A DNA stretch of 8,986 nt from Polyangium jinanense (GTDB lineage: Bacteria; Myxococcota; Polyangia; Polyangiales; Polyangiaceae): positions 39,560-48,545 of the forward strand of contig NZ_JAGTJJ010000075.1 in the NCBI RefSeq assembly GCF_028435365.1, written 5' to 3'. The position numbers were made by a program, and so were the translations under genes. The notes below the pieces were generated by a model that ran no database searches, was not told where the DNA came from, and was given only the letters and a program-made list of their open reading frames with translations. This document shows, in pieces, positions 1 through 4,480 of this stretch (the stretch's first letter is position 1; the number at the start of each line of letters is the position of its first letter).

Positions 1-2
1 AG

Positions 3-218
3 GGCGCGTCGGTGAGCGCGGGAATAGGGGACAATCATTGGATCGCGAGCGAGTGGAACGACCGGATCTCCTCTTTGACGCTCGCTCCCACGTGCTACGT
101 GGAGGTGTTCCAGAACGTCGAGTTTGGGGGCGCGGGGCGGACCTTCTCAGGCAATACGGCGAGGCTCCCAGACGGGTGGGACAACACGATCAGCTCTTAC
201 AGTTGCAAGTGCTTTTGA
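3..218 (+). CDS. Secreted beta/gamma-crystallin family protein, 5' end outside window
   Basis: Partial gene: the reading frame is open to the left edge, and the first visible residues (GASVSAG) align inside the Greek-key region of the two complete paralogs downstream, so the start and signal peptide lie before the window. About 71 residues are visible. Both halves carry the Ca-binding crystallin signature (N/D)(N/D)xx(S/T)S: NDRISS after a Trp in the first Greek key and DNTISS in the second. This copy is the only one of the three with both motifs canonical. It ends in Cys-Lys-Cys-Phe, matching the C-terminal CxC of its paralogs. Family knowledge: such domains bind calcium and stabilise surface or spore-coat layers, as Protein S does in Myxococcus. 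The exact role here is unknown. Confidence 0.85.
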   Translation, partial: GASVSAGIGDNHWIASEWNDRISSLTLAPTCYVEVFQNVEFGGAGRTFSGNTARLPDGWDNTISSYSCKCF

Positions 219-295
219 CGTGTTTTCGGGGCTGCCTCGACGCGCCGTCGGATCTCCCTCGCCCGCCTGCGCGAGCTCGTTCGACGCGGCGGCGG
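219..295 (+). repeat. 3'-flank repeat, copy 1 (downstream of crystallin gene 1)
   Basis: This 77 bp segment starts right after the stop codon and recurs at 788-864 with about 70 of 77 bases matching and no length change. A third, truncated copy (first 15 bp only) follows crystallin gene 3 at 1514-1528. It shows that the duplicated unit includes downstream DNA as well as the gene. I see no coding signature and no obvious hairpin-plus-T-tract terminator. The following 107 bp (296-402) hold nothing I can recognise. Confidence 0.8.
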
Positions 296-402
296 TGCTT
301 TGGGGCGCGCTCGGCAGGCGCGCTGGTATTTCGGGGTAGCGCGGCGCCGACGAGAAGCGTGAAGTCCGGATTCGCCGCCCTGCGAGCGGGCGGCTTCGTG
401 GC

Positions 403-472
403 TTGACGGGCCCCCGCCGCGAGGGCAACGACATGCCAAGGGGCGTGGAGCGCTCCGCCGGGGAGGTGCAGC
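403..472 (+). repeat. 5'-flank repeat, copy 1 (leader of crystallin gene 2)
   Basis: A 70 bp segment beginning TTGACGGGCC and ending at the start codon recurs at 1131-1198 with a few substitutions and a 2 bp length difference. It contains the ribosome binding site GGGAGG (461-466), six bases before the ATG. The TTGACG at its left edge resembles a -35 element, but no convincing -10 follows at the right spacing, so I do not call a promoter. The sharp left boundary at TTGACG in both copies marks a duplication breakpoint. Confidence 0.75.
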
Positions 473-787
473 ATGATCGGAAAGCCATGGGTGGGACTGT
501 TCGCGCTGGGCGTGGTCTCGGCCTCTTCCCGCGCCGACGCGTGTGTCACGTTTTACGAGGGCGTCAATTACGGGGGCGCGTCGATGAGCGCGGGAGAGGA
601 GAGCAAAGATTGGGTCGGGGACGAGTGGAAGGACCGGATCTCCTCTTTGCGGCTCGATCCCGGGTGCGCCGTGGAGGTGTTCGAGAACGCCGGTTTCGAT
701 GGCGCGACGTGGATCTTCTCGCACTCCGCGGATTCGCTCGGAGAGTGGAACGACAGGATCAGCTCTTACGTTTGCCTGTGCGATTGA
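473..787 (+). CDS. Secreted single-domain beta/gamma-crystallin protein (paralog 2)
   Basis: 104 aa. The start is fixed by GGGAGG six bases upstream and by an N-terminal signal peptide (residues 1-23, cleavage after Ala-Asp-Ala, just before Cys24). The mature protein of about 81 residues is one beta/gamma-crystallin domain of two Greek keys: first key from about residue 25 (FYEGVNYGG) to the motif KDRISS (53-58), second from about 67 to NDRISS (93-98). The first motif has Lys where Asn/Asp normally ligates calcium; the second is canonical. Cysteines at 24, 65, 101 and 103 could form disulfides, in line with export. Residues 1-65 are almost identical to paralog 3 (59 of 65), while the rest is much less alike. 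Probably an envelope or extracellular-matrix calcium-binding protein by family analogy; no direct evidence of function. Confidence 0.9.
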   Translation: MIGKPWVGLFALGVVSASSRADACVTFYEGVNYGGASMSAGEESKDWVGDEWKDRISSLRLDPGCAVEVFENAGFDGATWIFSHSADSLGEWNDRISSYVCLCD

Positions 788-864
788 CGCGTTTTCGGGG
801 CCCTCTCAACGCGCCGTCGGATCCCCCTCGCCTGCCTGCGCGAGCTCGTTCGACGCGGCGGCGG
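788..864 (+). repeat. 3'-flank repeat, copy 2 (downstream of crystallin gene 2)
   Basis: Second copy of the 77 bp segment that follows crystallin gene 1 at 219-295. Its right edge (…GCGGCGGCGG) abuts the C-terminal remnant of an MFS transporter on the opposite strand, whereas copy 1 runs into unrelated DNA. The right edge is therefore a recombination boundary. Confidence 0.8.
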
Positions 865-867
865 CCC

Positions 868-1130
868 CTCGAATGAGCTCTCGCGCGCCCGCACGCAGGG
901 AGGGGAGCCGCAGGCCGAAGCCGAGCCCCGCCAAGACGCACACGGCGCCGCCGATGCCGACCGTCGTCGGGACGCCGATGCGCTTGGCGATCCAGCCGGC
1001 CCCGAGCGAGCCGAGCGGCGTCATGCCCATGAACATCACCGCGTACACGGCCATTACGTGCCGACCAGCGAGACGAGCTGCCCGGCGAAGAACAGGCGGT
1101 CATTTCGCGACCGAAACGCCTTAGCGAAAG
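868..1130 (-). pseudogene. MFS exporter remnant with internal deletion (EntS/MFS_3-like)
   Basis: Two pieces of one MFS transporter lie head-to-tail on the minus strand. The N-terminal piece (about 1130-1057) reads FAKAFRSRNDRLFFAGQLVSLVGT-like residues typical of the start of MFS_3/enterobactin-exporter proteins, then hits TAA at 1056-1054. The next piece begins at the overlapping ATG (1054) in another frame with MAVYAVMFMGMTPLGSLGAG and IAKRIGVPTT, matching the segment around a late transmembrane helix, and runs to ARELIRG near 870 before entering the 3'-flank repeat. The large middle of a roughly 400-residue protein is missing. No start codon is left for the N-terminal piece. It is a decayed, non-functional gene. 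The family call rests on remembered consensus; the pseudogene call rests on the sequence itself. Confidence 0.75.
1083..1129 (-). repeat. MFS gene-head repeat, copy A (pair with 1529-1575)
   Basis: This 47 bp stretch encodes the MFS head (RSRNDRLFFAG) and is repeated in direct orientation at 1529-1575, with 41 of 47 bases identical. The two copies bracket crystallin gene 3 with its 5' leader and a 15 bp stub of its 3' flank. The arrangement looks like insertion of a crystallin unit into, or recombination between, duplicated MFS gene heads. The copies are too diverged and too long for a fresh transposon target-site duplication. Confidence 0.75.
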
Positions 1131-1198
1131 TTGACGGGCCCCGCTGCGAGCGCAACGACATGCCGAGGGCGTGGAGCGCTCCGCCGGGGAGGTGCAGC
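1131..1198 (+). repeat. 5'-flank repeat, copy 2 (leader of crystallin gene 3)
   Basis: Second copy of the leader found at 403-472. It keeps the same left boundary (TTGACGGGCC) and the same ribosome binding site GGGAGG (1187-1192), six bases before the ATG. The DNA to the left differs completely between the copies: unrecognised sequence at 402, MFS remnant at 1130. Confidence 0.75.
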
Positions 1199-1513
1199 AT
1201 GATCCAAAAGCTATGGGTGGGACTGTTCGCGCTGGGCGTGGTCTCGGCCTCTTCCCGCGCCGACGCGTGTGTCACGTTTTACGAGGACGTCAATTACGGG
1301 GGCGCGTCGATGAGCGCGGGAGAGGAGAGCAAAGCTTGGGTGGGGGACGACTGGAAGGACCGGATCTCCTCTTTGCAACTCGATCCCGGGTGCGGCGTGC
1401 AGGTGTTCGAGGGCCGCGATTTCGGGGTCCCGACGGGGGTATTCATGGATGACACGCCTTGGCTCGACGAGTGGAACGACAAGATCAGCTCTTTCTCTTG
1501 CTGGTGCGGTTGA
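1199..1513 (+). CDS. Secreted single-domain beta/gamma-crystallin protein (paralog 3)
   Basis: 104 aa, the same length as paralog 2. The ATG at 1199 is preferred over in-frame upstream starts because it follows GGGAGG at six bases and begins a signal peptide nearly identical to that of paralog 2 (cleavage after Ala-Asp-Ala23). Greek key 1 contains FYEDVNYGG and the altered motif KDRISS (53-58); key 2 contains NDKISS (93-98), a canonical calcium motif. Cysteines at 24, 65, 101 and 103 are conserved with paralog 2. Between residues 66 and 104 only about 17 of 39 positions match paralog 2, with no insertion or deletion, and the differences cluster at 72-90. It sits between two MFS gene-head repeats. 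Probably a calcium-binding envelope or matrix protein, by family analogy only. Confidence 0.9.
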   Translation: MIQKLWVGLFALGVVSASSRADACVTFYEDVNYGGASMSAGEESKAWVGDDWKDRISSLQLDPGCGVQVFEGRDFGVPTGVFMDDTPWLDEWNDKISSFSCWCG

Positions 1514-1528
1514 CGCGTTTTCGGGGCC

Positions 1529-1583
1529 CGGCGAAGAACAGGCGGTCATTCCGCGACCGAAGCACCCGAGCGAACCGGGTCAT
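1529..1583 (-). pseudogene. Start of an MFS exporter gene, truncated after about 17 codons
   Basis: On the minus strand an AAAGG ribosome binding site (1592-1596) precedes an ATG at 1583-1581, which opens MTRFARVLRSRNDRLFFAG, a typical MFS_3-family N-terminus. The homology stops at about 1529, where the crystallin 3'-flank stub begins, and the frame then runs on as nonsense in antisense crystallin sequence. This is the only MFS head here with its own start and ribosome binding site, so it is probably the original 5' end of the exporter gene whose debris lies at 868-1130. Positions 1584-1722 hold no gene I can recognise apart from this upstream region. Confidence 0.65.
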
Positions 1584-1722
1584 TTTACCGCCTTTCACCC
1601 GTCCACGTGAGCACGCGCCTCGCGCTGGTTTCCTCGATCGTCGCCCGTTTGGCGGCCGTCCCGCCCTTTTCCGATTGTCGGGGCCGTGCTCGCGTGGCCG
1701 CAGAGCGTGCGTACACGTCCTC

Positions 1723-2073
1723 ATGGCCTACGGGCTGTCCGTGCACACTGCAATGGAGTGGACCGCATATTGCTCTGACGTCCTCATCGGAACGGCGTGC
1801 GACGCCGGCCGGCCGAGGATCGTCGAAAGCGTCGCCGGATCCTCCTTGTCGAGCCGCGGCGGAGGCAAGCGCGTGCTCTTCGTCTGCTCCACGTGGGCAT
1901 GCGACACGGCGGCGGCGACGGCGATGGCGATGCTGAAGCGGGAGGGCGTCGAGACGAAAATGATCTCGCCGGGCCACATCGGGCACCTCGTCGACGATCG
2001 CGTGATCACGCTCATTCGCGAGAATTGGCCGTGGGTCGTGCGCGATCGCTCGGGCGCGCTCGGGCCGTGGTGA
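1723..2073 (+). pseudogene. C-terminal remnant of an alpha/beta-hydrolase-like protein
   Basis: An open frame of 116 codons from an ATG without a visible ribosome binding site. The last 70 residues look like the end of an alpha/beta-hydrolase fold: a core strand GKRVLFVCS (48-56), a Cys57/Cys60-type region followed by an Ala-rich helix, a second strand EGVETKMIS, then GHIGHLVDDRV (84-94) where His88 would be the catalytic histidine, and a final helix ending NWPWVVRD. The nucleophile elbow (GxSxG) and everything before it are absent. Residues 1-45 are not recognisable. The frame stays open upstream into crystallin gene 3, which is expected at this GC content. It is either a truncated gene or a small protein of unknown role; truncation is more likely. 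It converges on the next gene with a 7 bp gap. Confidence 0.5.
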
Positions 2074-2080
2074 TGGCAGG

Positions 2081-2347
2081 TCACTCGATGAGCGCGACCC
2101 ACTTCGAGAGGATCCGCTTCCCACCGTGCGTGCCGCATTCGCCCTCACACAAGCGGACGGGGGTGGCCACGCATTGGAACGTGCCGCAAGTGTTACAGTC
2201 GTTGTCGCCCAGTTGGGGGCTATAGCAGCCGCCCCCCTCCAAGACCCAATTCTCGATCCATCCGCTCGCCTGTGCGATCCCGGCGAGCGAGGACCAAGCT
2301 GCGATGGCGAAGATTCCGGCACCAACCGATTTGTAAAGGGTCTTCAT
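2081..2347 (-). CDS. Small secreted six-cysteine protein, unknown function
   Basis: 88 aa. The ATG at 2347 is chosen over the longer in-frame start at 2440 because AAGGA lies about seven bases upstream and because a signal peptide starts exactly there (basic K2/K6, hydrophobic 8-25, cleavage after Ala-Gln-Ala27). The mature protein of about 61 residues has six cysteines at 41, 51, 54, 59, 67 and 71, in the pattern C-x9-C-x2-C-x4-C-x7-C-x3-C, suiting three disulfides. No CXXCH heme site and no known toxin or inhibitor motif is evident to me. The first part of the mature region is aromatic (SGWIENWVLE). Probably an exported disulfide-stabilised peptide; I do not recognise the family. It is divergent from the lipoprotein gene at 2528. 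Confidence 0.75.
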   Translation of the reverse strand: MKTLYKSVGAGIFAIAAWSSLAGIAQASGWIENWVLEGGGCYSPQLGDNDCNTCGTFQCVATPVRLCEGECGTHGGKRILSKWVALIE

Positions 2348-2363
2348 CCGCGCATCCTTCTCA

Positions 2364-2380
2364 CTCGCCCTCGCGGCGAG
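2364..2380 (-). promoter_or_regulatory. Hairpin in the 5' leader of the six-cysteine protein gene
   Basis: Perfect 6 bp inverted arms CTCGCC / GGCGAG around a 5-base loop, about four bases upstream of the AAGGA ribosome binding site (plus-strand 2354-2358). It could influence translation initiation or mRNA stability. In DNA this GC-rich a 6 bp stem may be chance. Confidence 0.3.
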
Positions 2381-2493
2381 CAACGTCGAGCCCTCACCAC
2401 GCCGCTCCGCGATGGCGTGCCCACGCTGTTCCTGCGCCACGGCCTGCCCGGTCGGGAGCCCCTTCTCATCGGATGAAATGCCTTTGCCCCCGA

Positions 2494-2521
2494 TTGTCGT
2501 GGACTGTCGGTTTGCTATCCT
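2494..2521 (+). promoter_or_regulatory. Predicted housekeeping-type promoter with extended -10
   Basis: TTGTCG (2494-2499), a 16-base spacer and TATCCT (2516-2521), with TG one base before the -10 hexamer giving TGnTATCCT. Each hexamer matches four of six consensus bases. The local sequence is visibly less GC-rich than its surroundings. Transcription would begin about seven bases after the -10, at or next to the ATG at 2528, implying a leaderless mRNA for the lipoprotein gene. Sequence-based prediction only. Confidence 0.4.
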
Positions 2522-2527
2522 CTTTCA

Positions 2528-2920
2528 ATGTTACGGAAACGCCAATCGATTCCGACAAGCGCCCCCCTGCTCCTCTCCCTCGCGCTCACCGCTTTCGGCT
2601 GCACGACCCCCGAGGAGCCCGATCCCCCTGTGGCGCCCCCGCCCATTTCCGAGGCCGACCTCGACTACACCGAGGTCCAGCCGGAGCACCCCGTCTCGGC
2701 GGTCGTGGACGCGAAGATCCGCGCCGCCCTGAAGATCATCGCGGAGACGGGCGCGTCCTCCGCCACGACGCCCGGGGCGCGGCTCGCCTCCGAGACGCTC
2801 GCGCGAATTCGAGAGGGCGGCGCCCTGCTCGATACCCTCGACGACGCCAAAGCCGAGGACCTCTACCACATGTGCCGCGACTACAAGCTGCACCACCAAG
2901 GCTCTCGGTATCCACGATGA
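2528..2920 (+). CDS. Short lipoprotein of unknown function
   Basis: 130 aa. N-terminus MLRKRQ…, hydrophobic stretch 13-22 and lipobox AFGC with lipid-acceptor Cys25 predict a lipoprotein. A proline-rich linker (PEEPDPPVAPPP, 28-39) leads to a mainly helical acidic domain (about 55-120) ending near DLYHMCRDYKLHHQG. No catalytic motif is recognised. No Shine-Dalgarno precedes the ATG; instead a -10-like element ends seven bases upstream, consistent with leaderless translation. The last residues (SRYPR) are encoded where sequence resembling a DUF427 gene on the other strand begins, so the natural C-terminus may have been cut off. Function unknown. Confidence 0.7.
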   Translation: MLRKRQSIPTSAPLLLSLALTAFGCTTPEEPDPPVAPPPISEADLDYTEVQPEHPVSAVVDAKIRAALKIIAETGASSATTPGARLASETLARIREGGALLDTLDDAKAEDLYHMCRDYKLHHQGSRYPR

Positions 2921-2993
2921 TCTCTCCACCCAGGGAGATGCGCAGCCGCCGCCCGGCCTCCTCGATGCGGACGTGATCGCTCTGGTTCGCCAT
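2904..2993 (-). pseudogene. 5' remnant of a DUF427-like gene
   Basis: From an ATG at 2993 (AAGG-containing upstream sequence on the minus strand) about 30 codons read MANQSDHVRIEEAGRRLRIS then LGGEIIVDTE, which resembles the N-terminus of DUF427 proteins (pattern hRVRV.hGGEhhADT). The resemblance ends at about 2904, where the lipoprotein gene's 3' end begins on the other strand; beyond it the frame is antisense shadow. The family usually has about 90-120 residues, so most of the domain is missing. Family identification is from memory of its consensus. Confidence 0.5.
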
Positions 2994-3049
2994 GTCGCCT
3001 TGCTCCCGGCTCGGATGTCCTGGCCCCTACTCTAGCGCAGAGGTCCCCC

Positions 3050-3313
3050 CGCGGAGGCGGAGGCGGGCGCGGAGGCGGAGGCGGAGGCGGGCGCGGAGGC
3101 GGAGGCGGGAGCGGAGGCGGAGGCGGAGGCGGAAGCGGAAGCGGAAGCGCAGGCGGAAGCGGCGGCGACAGCGGTGGCAGCGAAAGCGGATGCGCCTGCC
3201 ACCTCGGCGCCTCGTCCTCATCCCCCGGGACCCTCGTCCTGCTCGGCCTCGGTTCTCTTCTCGTGTCGCGCCGTCGCCGCCATCGTTGGTCTGCCCTCGA
3301 CAAAACCCCTTGA
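3050..3313 (+). pseudogene. Orphan MYXO-CTERM tail with Gly-rich linker, no N-terminal domain
   Basis: This frame has a glycine/serine-rich linker ([22 protein letters not shown]) leading into [12 protein letters not shown], a hydrophobic helix ([13 protein letters not shown]) and a basic end RRRRHRW before TGA at 3311-3313. That is the MYXO-CTERM layout: a CxC-type cysteine site, one transmembrane helix and an Arg cluster, which in myxobacteria directs surface attachment or sorting. Upstream the frame stays open to 2921, but it contains no ATG, GTG or TTG before position 3263, and everything before about 3047 looks like the upstream region of the DUF427-like gene. The exported domain is therefore missing, and this is the 3' stump of a larger surface-protein gene. 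It ends about 60 bp before the cytochrome gene. Confidence 0.75.
3051..3151 (+). repeat. Degenerate (GGAGGC)n tandem repeat
   Basis: About 100 bp of imperfect hexanucleotide units GGAGGC, with GGGCGC, GGGAGC and GGAAGC variants. In the MYXO-CTERM frame each unit encodes two small residues, mostly Gly-Gly or Gly-Ser, so gain or loss of whole units keeps frame. The strand is purine-rich with runs of G, a composition prone to slippage. It lies at the broken left end of the MYXO-CTERM remnant. Confidence 0.85.
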
Positions 3314-3371
3314 GGTTTTTCACGACACGCGTCCGGTTGCCTGCTCGTGCCATCCGTGCTTACTCACCCTC

Positions 3372-4016
3372 ATGCACCAGCGGCTCCTGCCTTTTGCGGT
3401 GGCCTTCGTGCTCGCCGGTTGTGGAAATCCGACCGCGGACGGGCCGAAAGGCCCCACGGCCCTTCGCAAGGTCGCGCCGAACGAGCTCCGCGCCCCTTCC
3501 GACTTCGCGAGCATCGAGGACACACGCGAGCGATCCCGCGCCCTCTTCCTCGAAGCGAGCCGCGTGTTCACGCATCCCCGCTGCGTGAACTGCCATCCGA
3601 ACGGCGACATCCCCCACCAGGGGATGAACATGCAGCTCCACGACCCGCCGTCCGTCCGCGGGCCCGAGGGCCACGGCGTCGTCGGGATGGAATGCACGAG
3701 CTGCCACCAGGACAAGAATGTGGAGCTCACCCGCGTCCCCGGCGCGCCCCACTGGGCGCTCGCGCCGATCGAGATGGCGTGGGTCGGCAAGTCGCCGCGC
3801 CAGATCTGCGAGCAGATGAAGGATCCCAAGCGGAACGGCGGCAAGTCGCTCGCCGCGATCGTCGAGCACAATGCCCACGACGCGCTCGTCGGCTGGGGAT
3901 GGCATCCGGGGGCGGATCGCGAGCCGGTCCCGGGGACGCAGGAGCAGTTTGGCGCGATCGTCGCGGCCTGGGCGGAGTTCGGGGCCGAGTGCCCCGCGGA
4001 GGGGGCGAAACCATGA
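3372..4016 (+). CDS. Diheme c-type cytochrome lipoprotein of the IorAB-type oxidoreductase
   Basis: 214 aa. The start at 3372 gives a lipoprotein signal: hydrophobic [10 protein letters not shown] with lipobox LAGC and acceptor Cys17. Upstream in-frame starts would run through the MYXO-CTERM debris. Two heme c sites follow, CVNCH (71-75) and CTSCH (108-112), then [10 protein letters not shown] and EMAWVGKSP stretches and a helical C-terminus. Proteins of this type commonly accompany isoquinoline 1-oxidoreductase-like Mo enzymes and take electrons from their Fe-S clusters toward the respiratory chain. It would sit on the periplasmic side, anchored by lipid. The stop codon overlaps the next gene's start (ATGA at 4013-4016), indicating one operon with translational coupling. 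No good Shine-Dalgarno precedes the start. It is shorter than the triheme subunits of acetic-acid-bacterial aldehyde dehydrogenases. Confidence 0.9.
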   Translation: MHQRLLPFAVAFVLAGCGNPTADGPKGPTALRKVAPNELRAPSDFASIEDTRERSRALFLEASRVFTHPRCVNCHPNGDIPHQGMNMQLHDPPSVRGPEGHGVVGMECTSCHQDKNVELTRVPGAPHWALAPIEMAWVGKSPRQICEQMKDPKRNGGKSLAAIVEHNAHDALVGWGWHPGADREPVPGTQEQFGAIVAAWAEFGAECPAEGAKP

Positions 4017-4480
4017 GCGTGCGTATCCGCGTGAACGGCGTTGAAAAGACGCTCGACGTCGACCCCGAAATGCCCCTGCTCTGGGCGCTCCGCGACGTGC
4101 TCGGTTTGACCGGCACGAAGTACGGATGCGGTCAGGCCCTCTGCGGCGCGTGCACCGTGCACCTCGACGGGCAGGTCGTGCGCGCGTGCGTGACCCCGGT
4201 TCGCCGCGCCGACGGCCACGCCGTGACCACGATCGAAGGCCTCGCGCCGGACGGGAGCCATCCGCTCCAGCGCGCTTGGGTCGAGCTCGGCGTCCCGCAA
4301 TGTGGGTTTTGCCAGGCCGGGCAGATCATGACGGCGGCCGCGTTGCTCAAGGCCAAACCAAAACCCTCGGACGACGAGATCGAGCAGTCGATGGCCGGAA
4401 ACCTGTGCCGATGCGGCGCCTACCCGCGGATCTGCGCGGCGATCCGCAAGGCCGCCGGGATGCCGGAGGGCGAACGATGA
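4013..4480 (+). CDS. iorA: [2Fe-2S] subunit, isoquinoline 1-oxidoreductase alpha-type
   Basis: 155 aa, full length for the small subunit of xanthine-oxidase-family enzymes. The N-terminal plant-ferredoxin-type domain (1-75) binds one [2Fe-2S] cluster through Cys39, Cys44, Cys47 and Cys59 ([13 protein letters not shown]…C). The C-terminal four-helix domain (80-155) binds the second through Cys97, Cys100, Cys132 and Cys134 ([11 protein letters not shown] and [11 protein letters not shown]). It relays electrons from the molybdenum site of the next subunit to the cytochrome. It has no signal peptide, so export would depend on pairing with the Tat-tagged large subunit. GGAGGGGG lies seven bases before the ATG. 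Start and stop overlap both neighbours by 4 bp. The symbol reflects family resemblance; the true substrate is unknown. Confidence 0.93.
   Translation: MSVRIRVNGVEKTLDVDPEMPLLWALRDVLGLTGTKYGCGQALCGACTVHLDGQVVRACVTPVRRADGHAVTTIEGLAPDGSHPLQRAWVELGVPQCGFCQAGQIMTAAALLKAKPKPSDDEIEQSMAGNLCRCGAYPRICAAIRKAAGMPEGER

Noticed and set aside
806..1054. An 82-residue membrane protein starting MAVYAVMFMG
   Set aside because: It is the tail end of an MFS transporter without a ribosome binding site, and its C-terminus comes from the 3'-flank repeat, so it is debris rather than a new small membrane gene.
1083..1575. Crystallin gene 3 as the cargo of an insertion sequence with target-site duplication
   Set aside because: The bracketing repeats are 47 bp and 13% diverged, there are no terminal inverted repeats and no transposase; duplication or recombination explains it better.
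1459..2073. A 204-residue protein starting inside crystallin gene 3 and ending with the hydrolase tail
   Set aside because: The start is a TTG within a good gene in another frame and the first two thirds show no domain; only the last part resembles a protein family.
3051..3151. Possible CRISPR array or regulatory minisatellite in the GGAGGC repeat
   Set aside because: Units are six bases with no spacers and read as a Gly-rich linker in the MYXO-CTERM frame.
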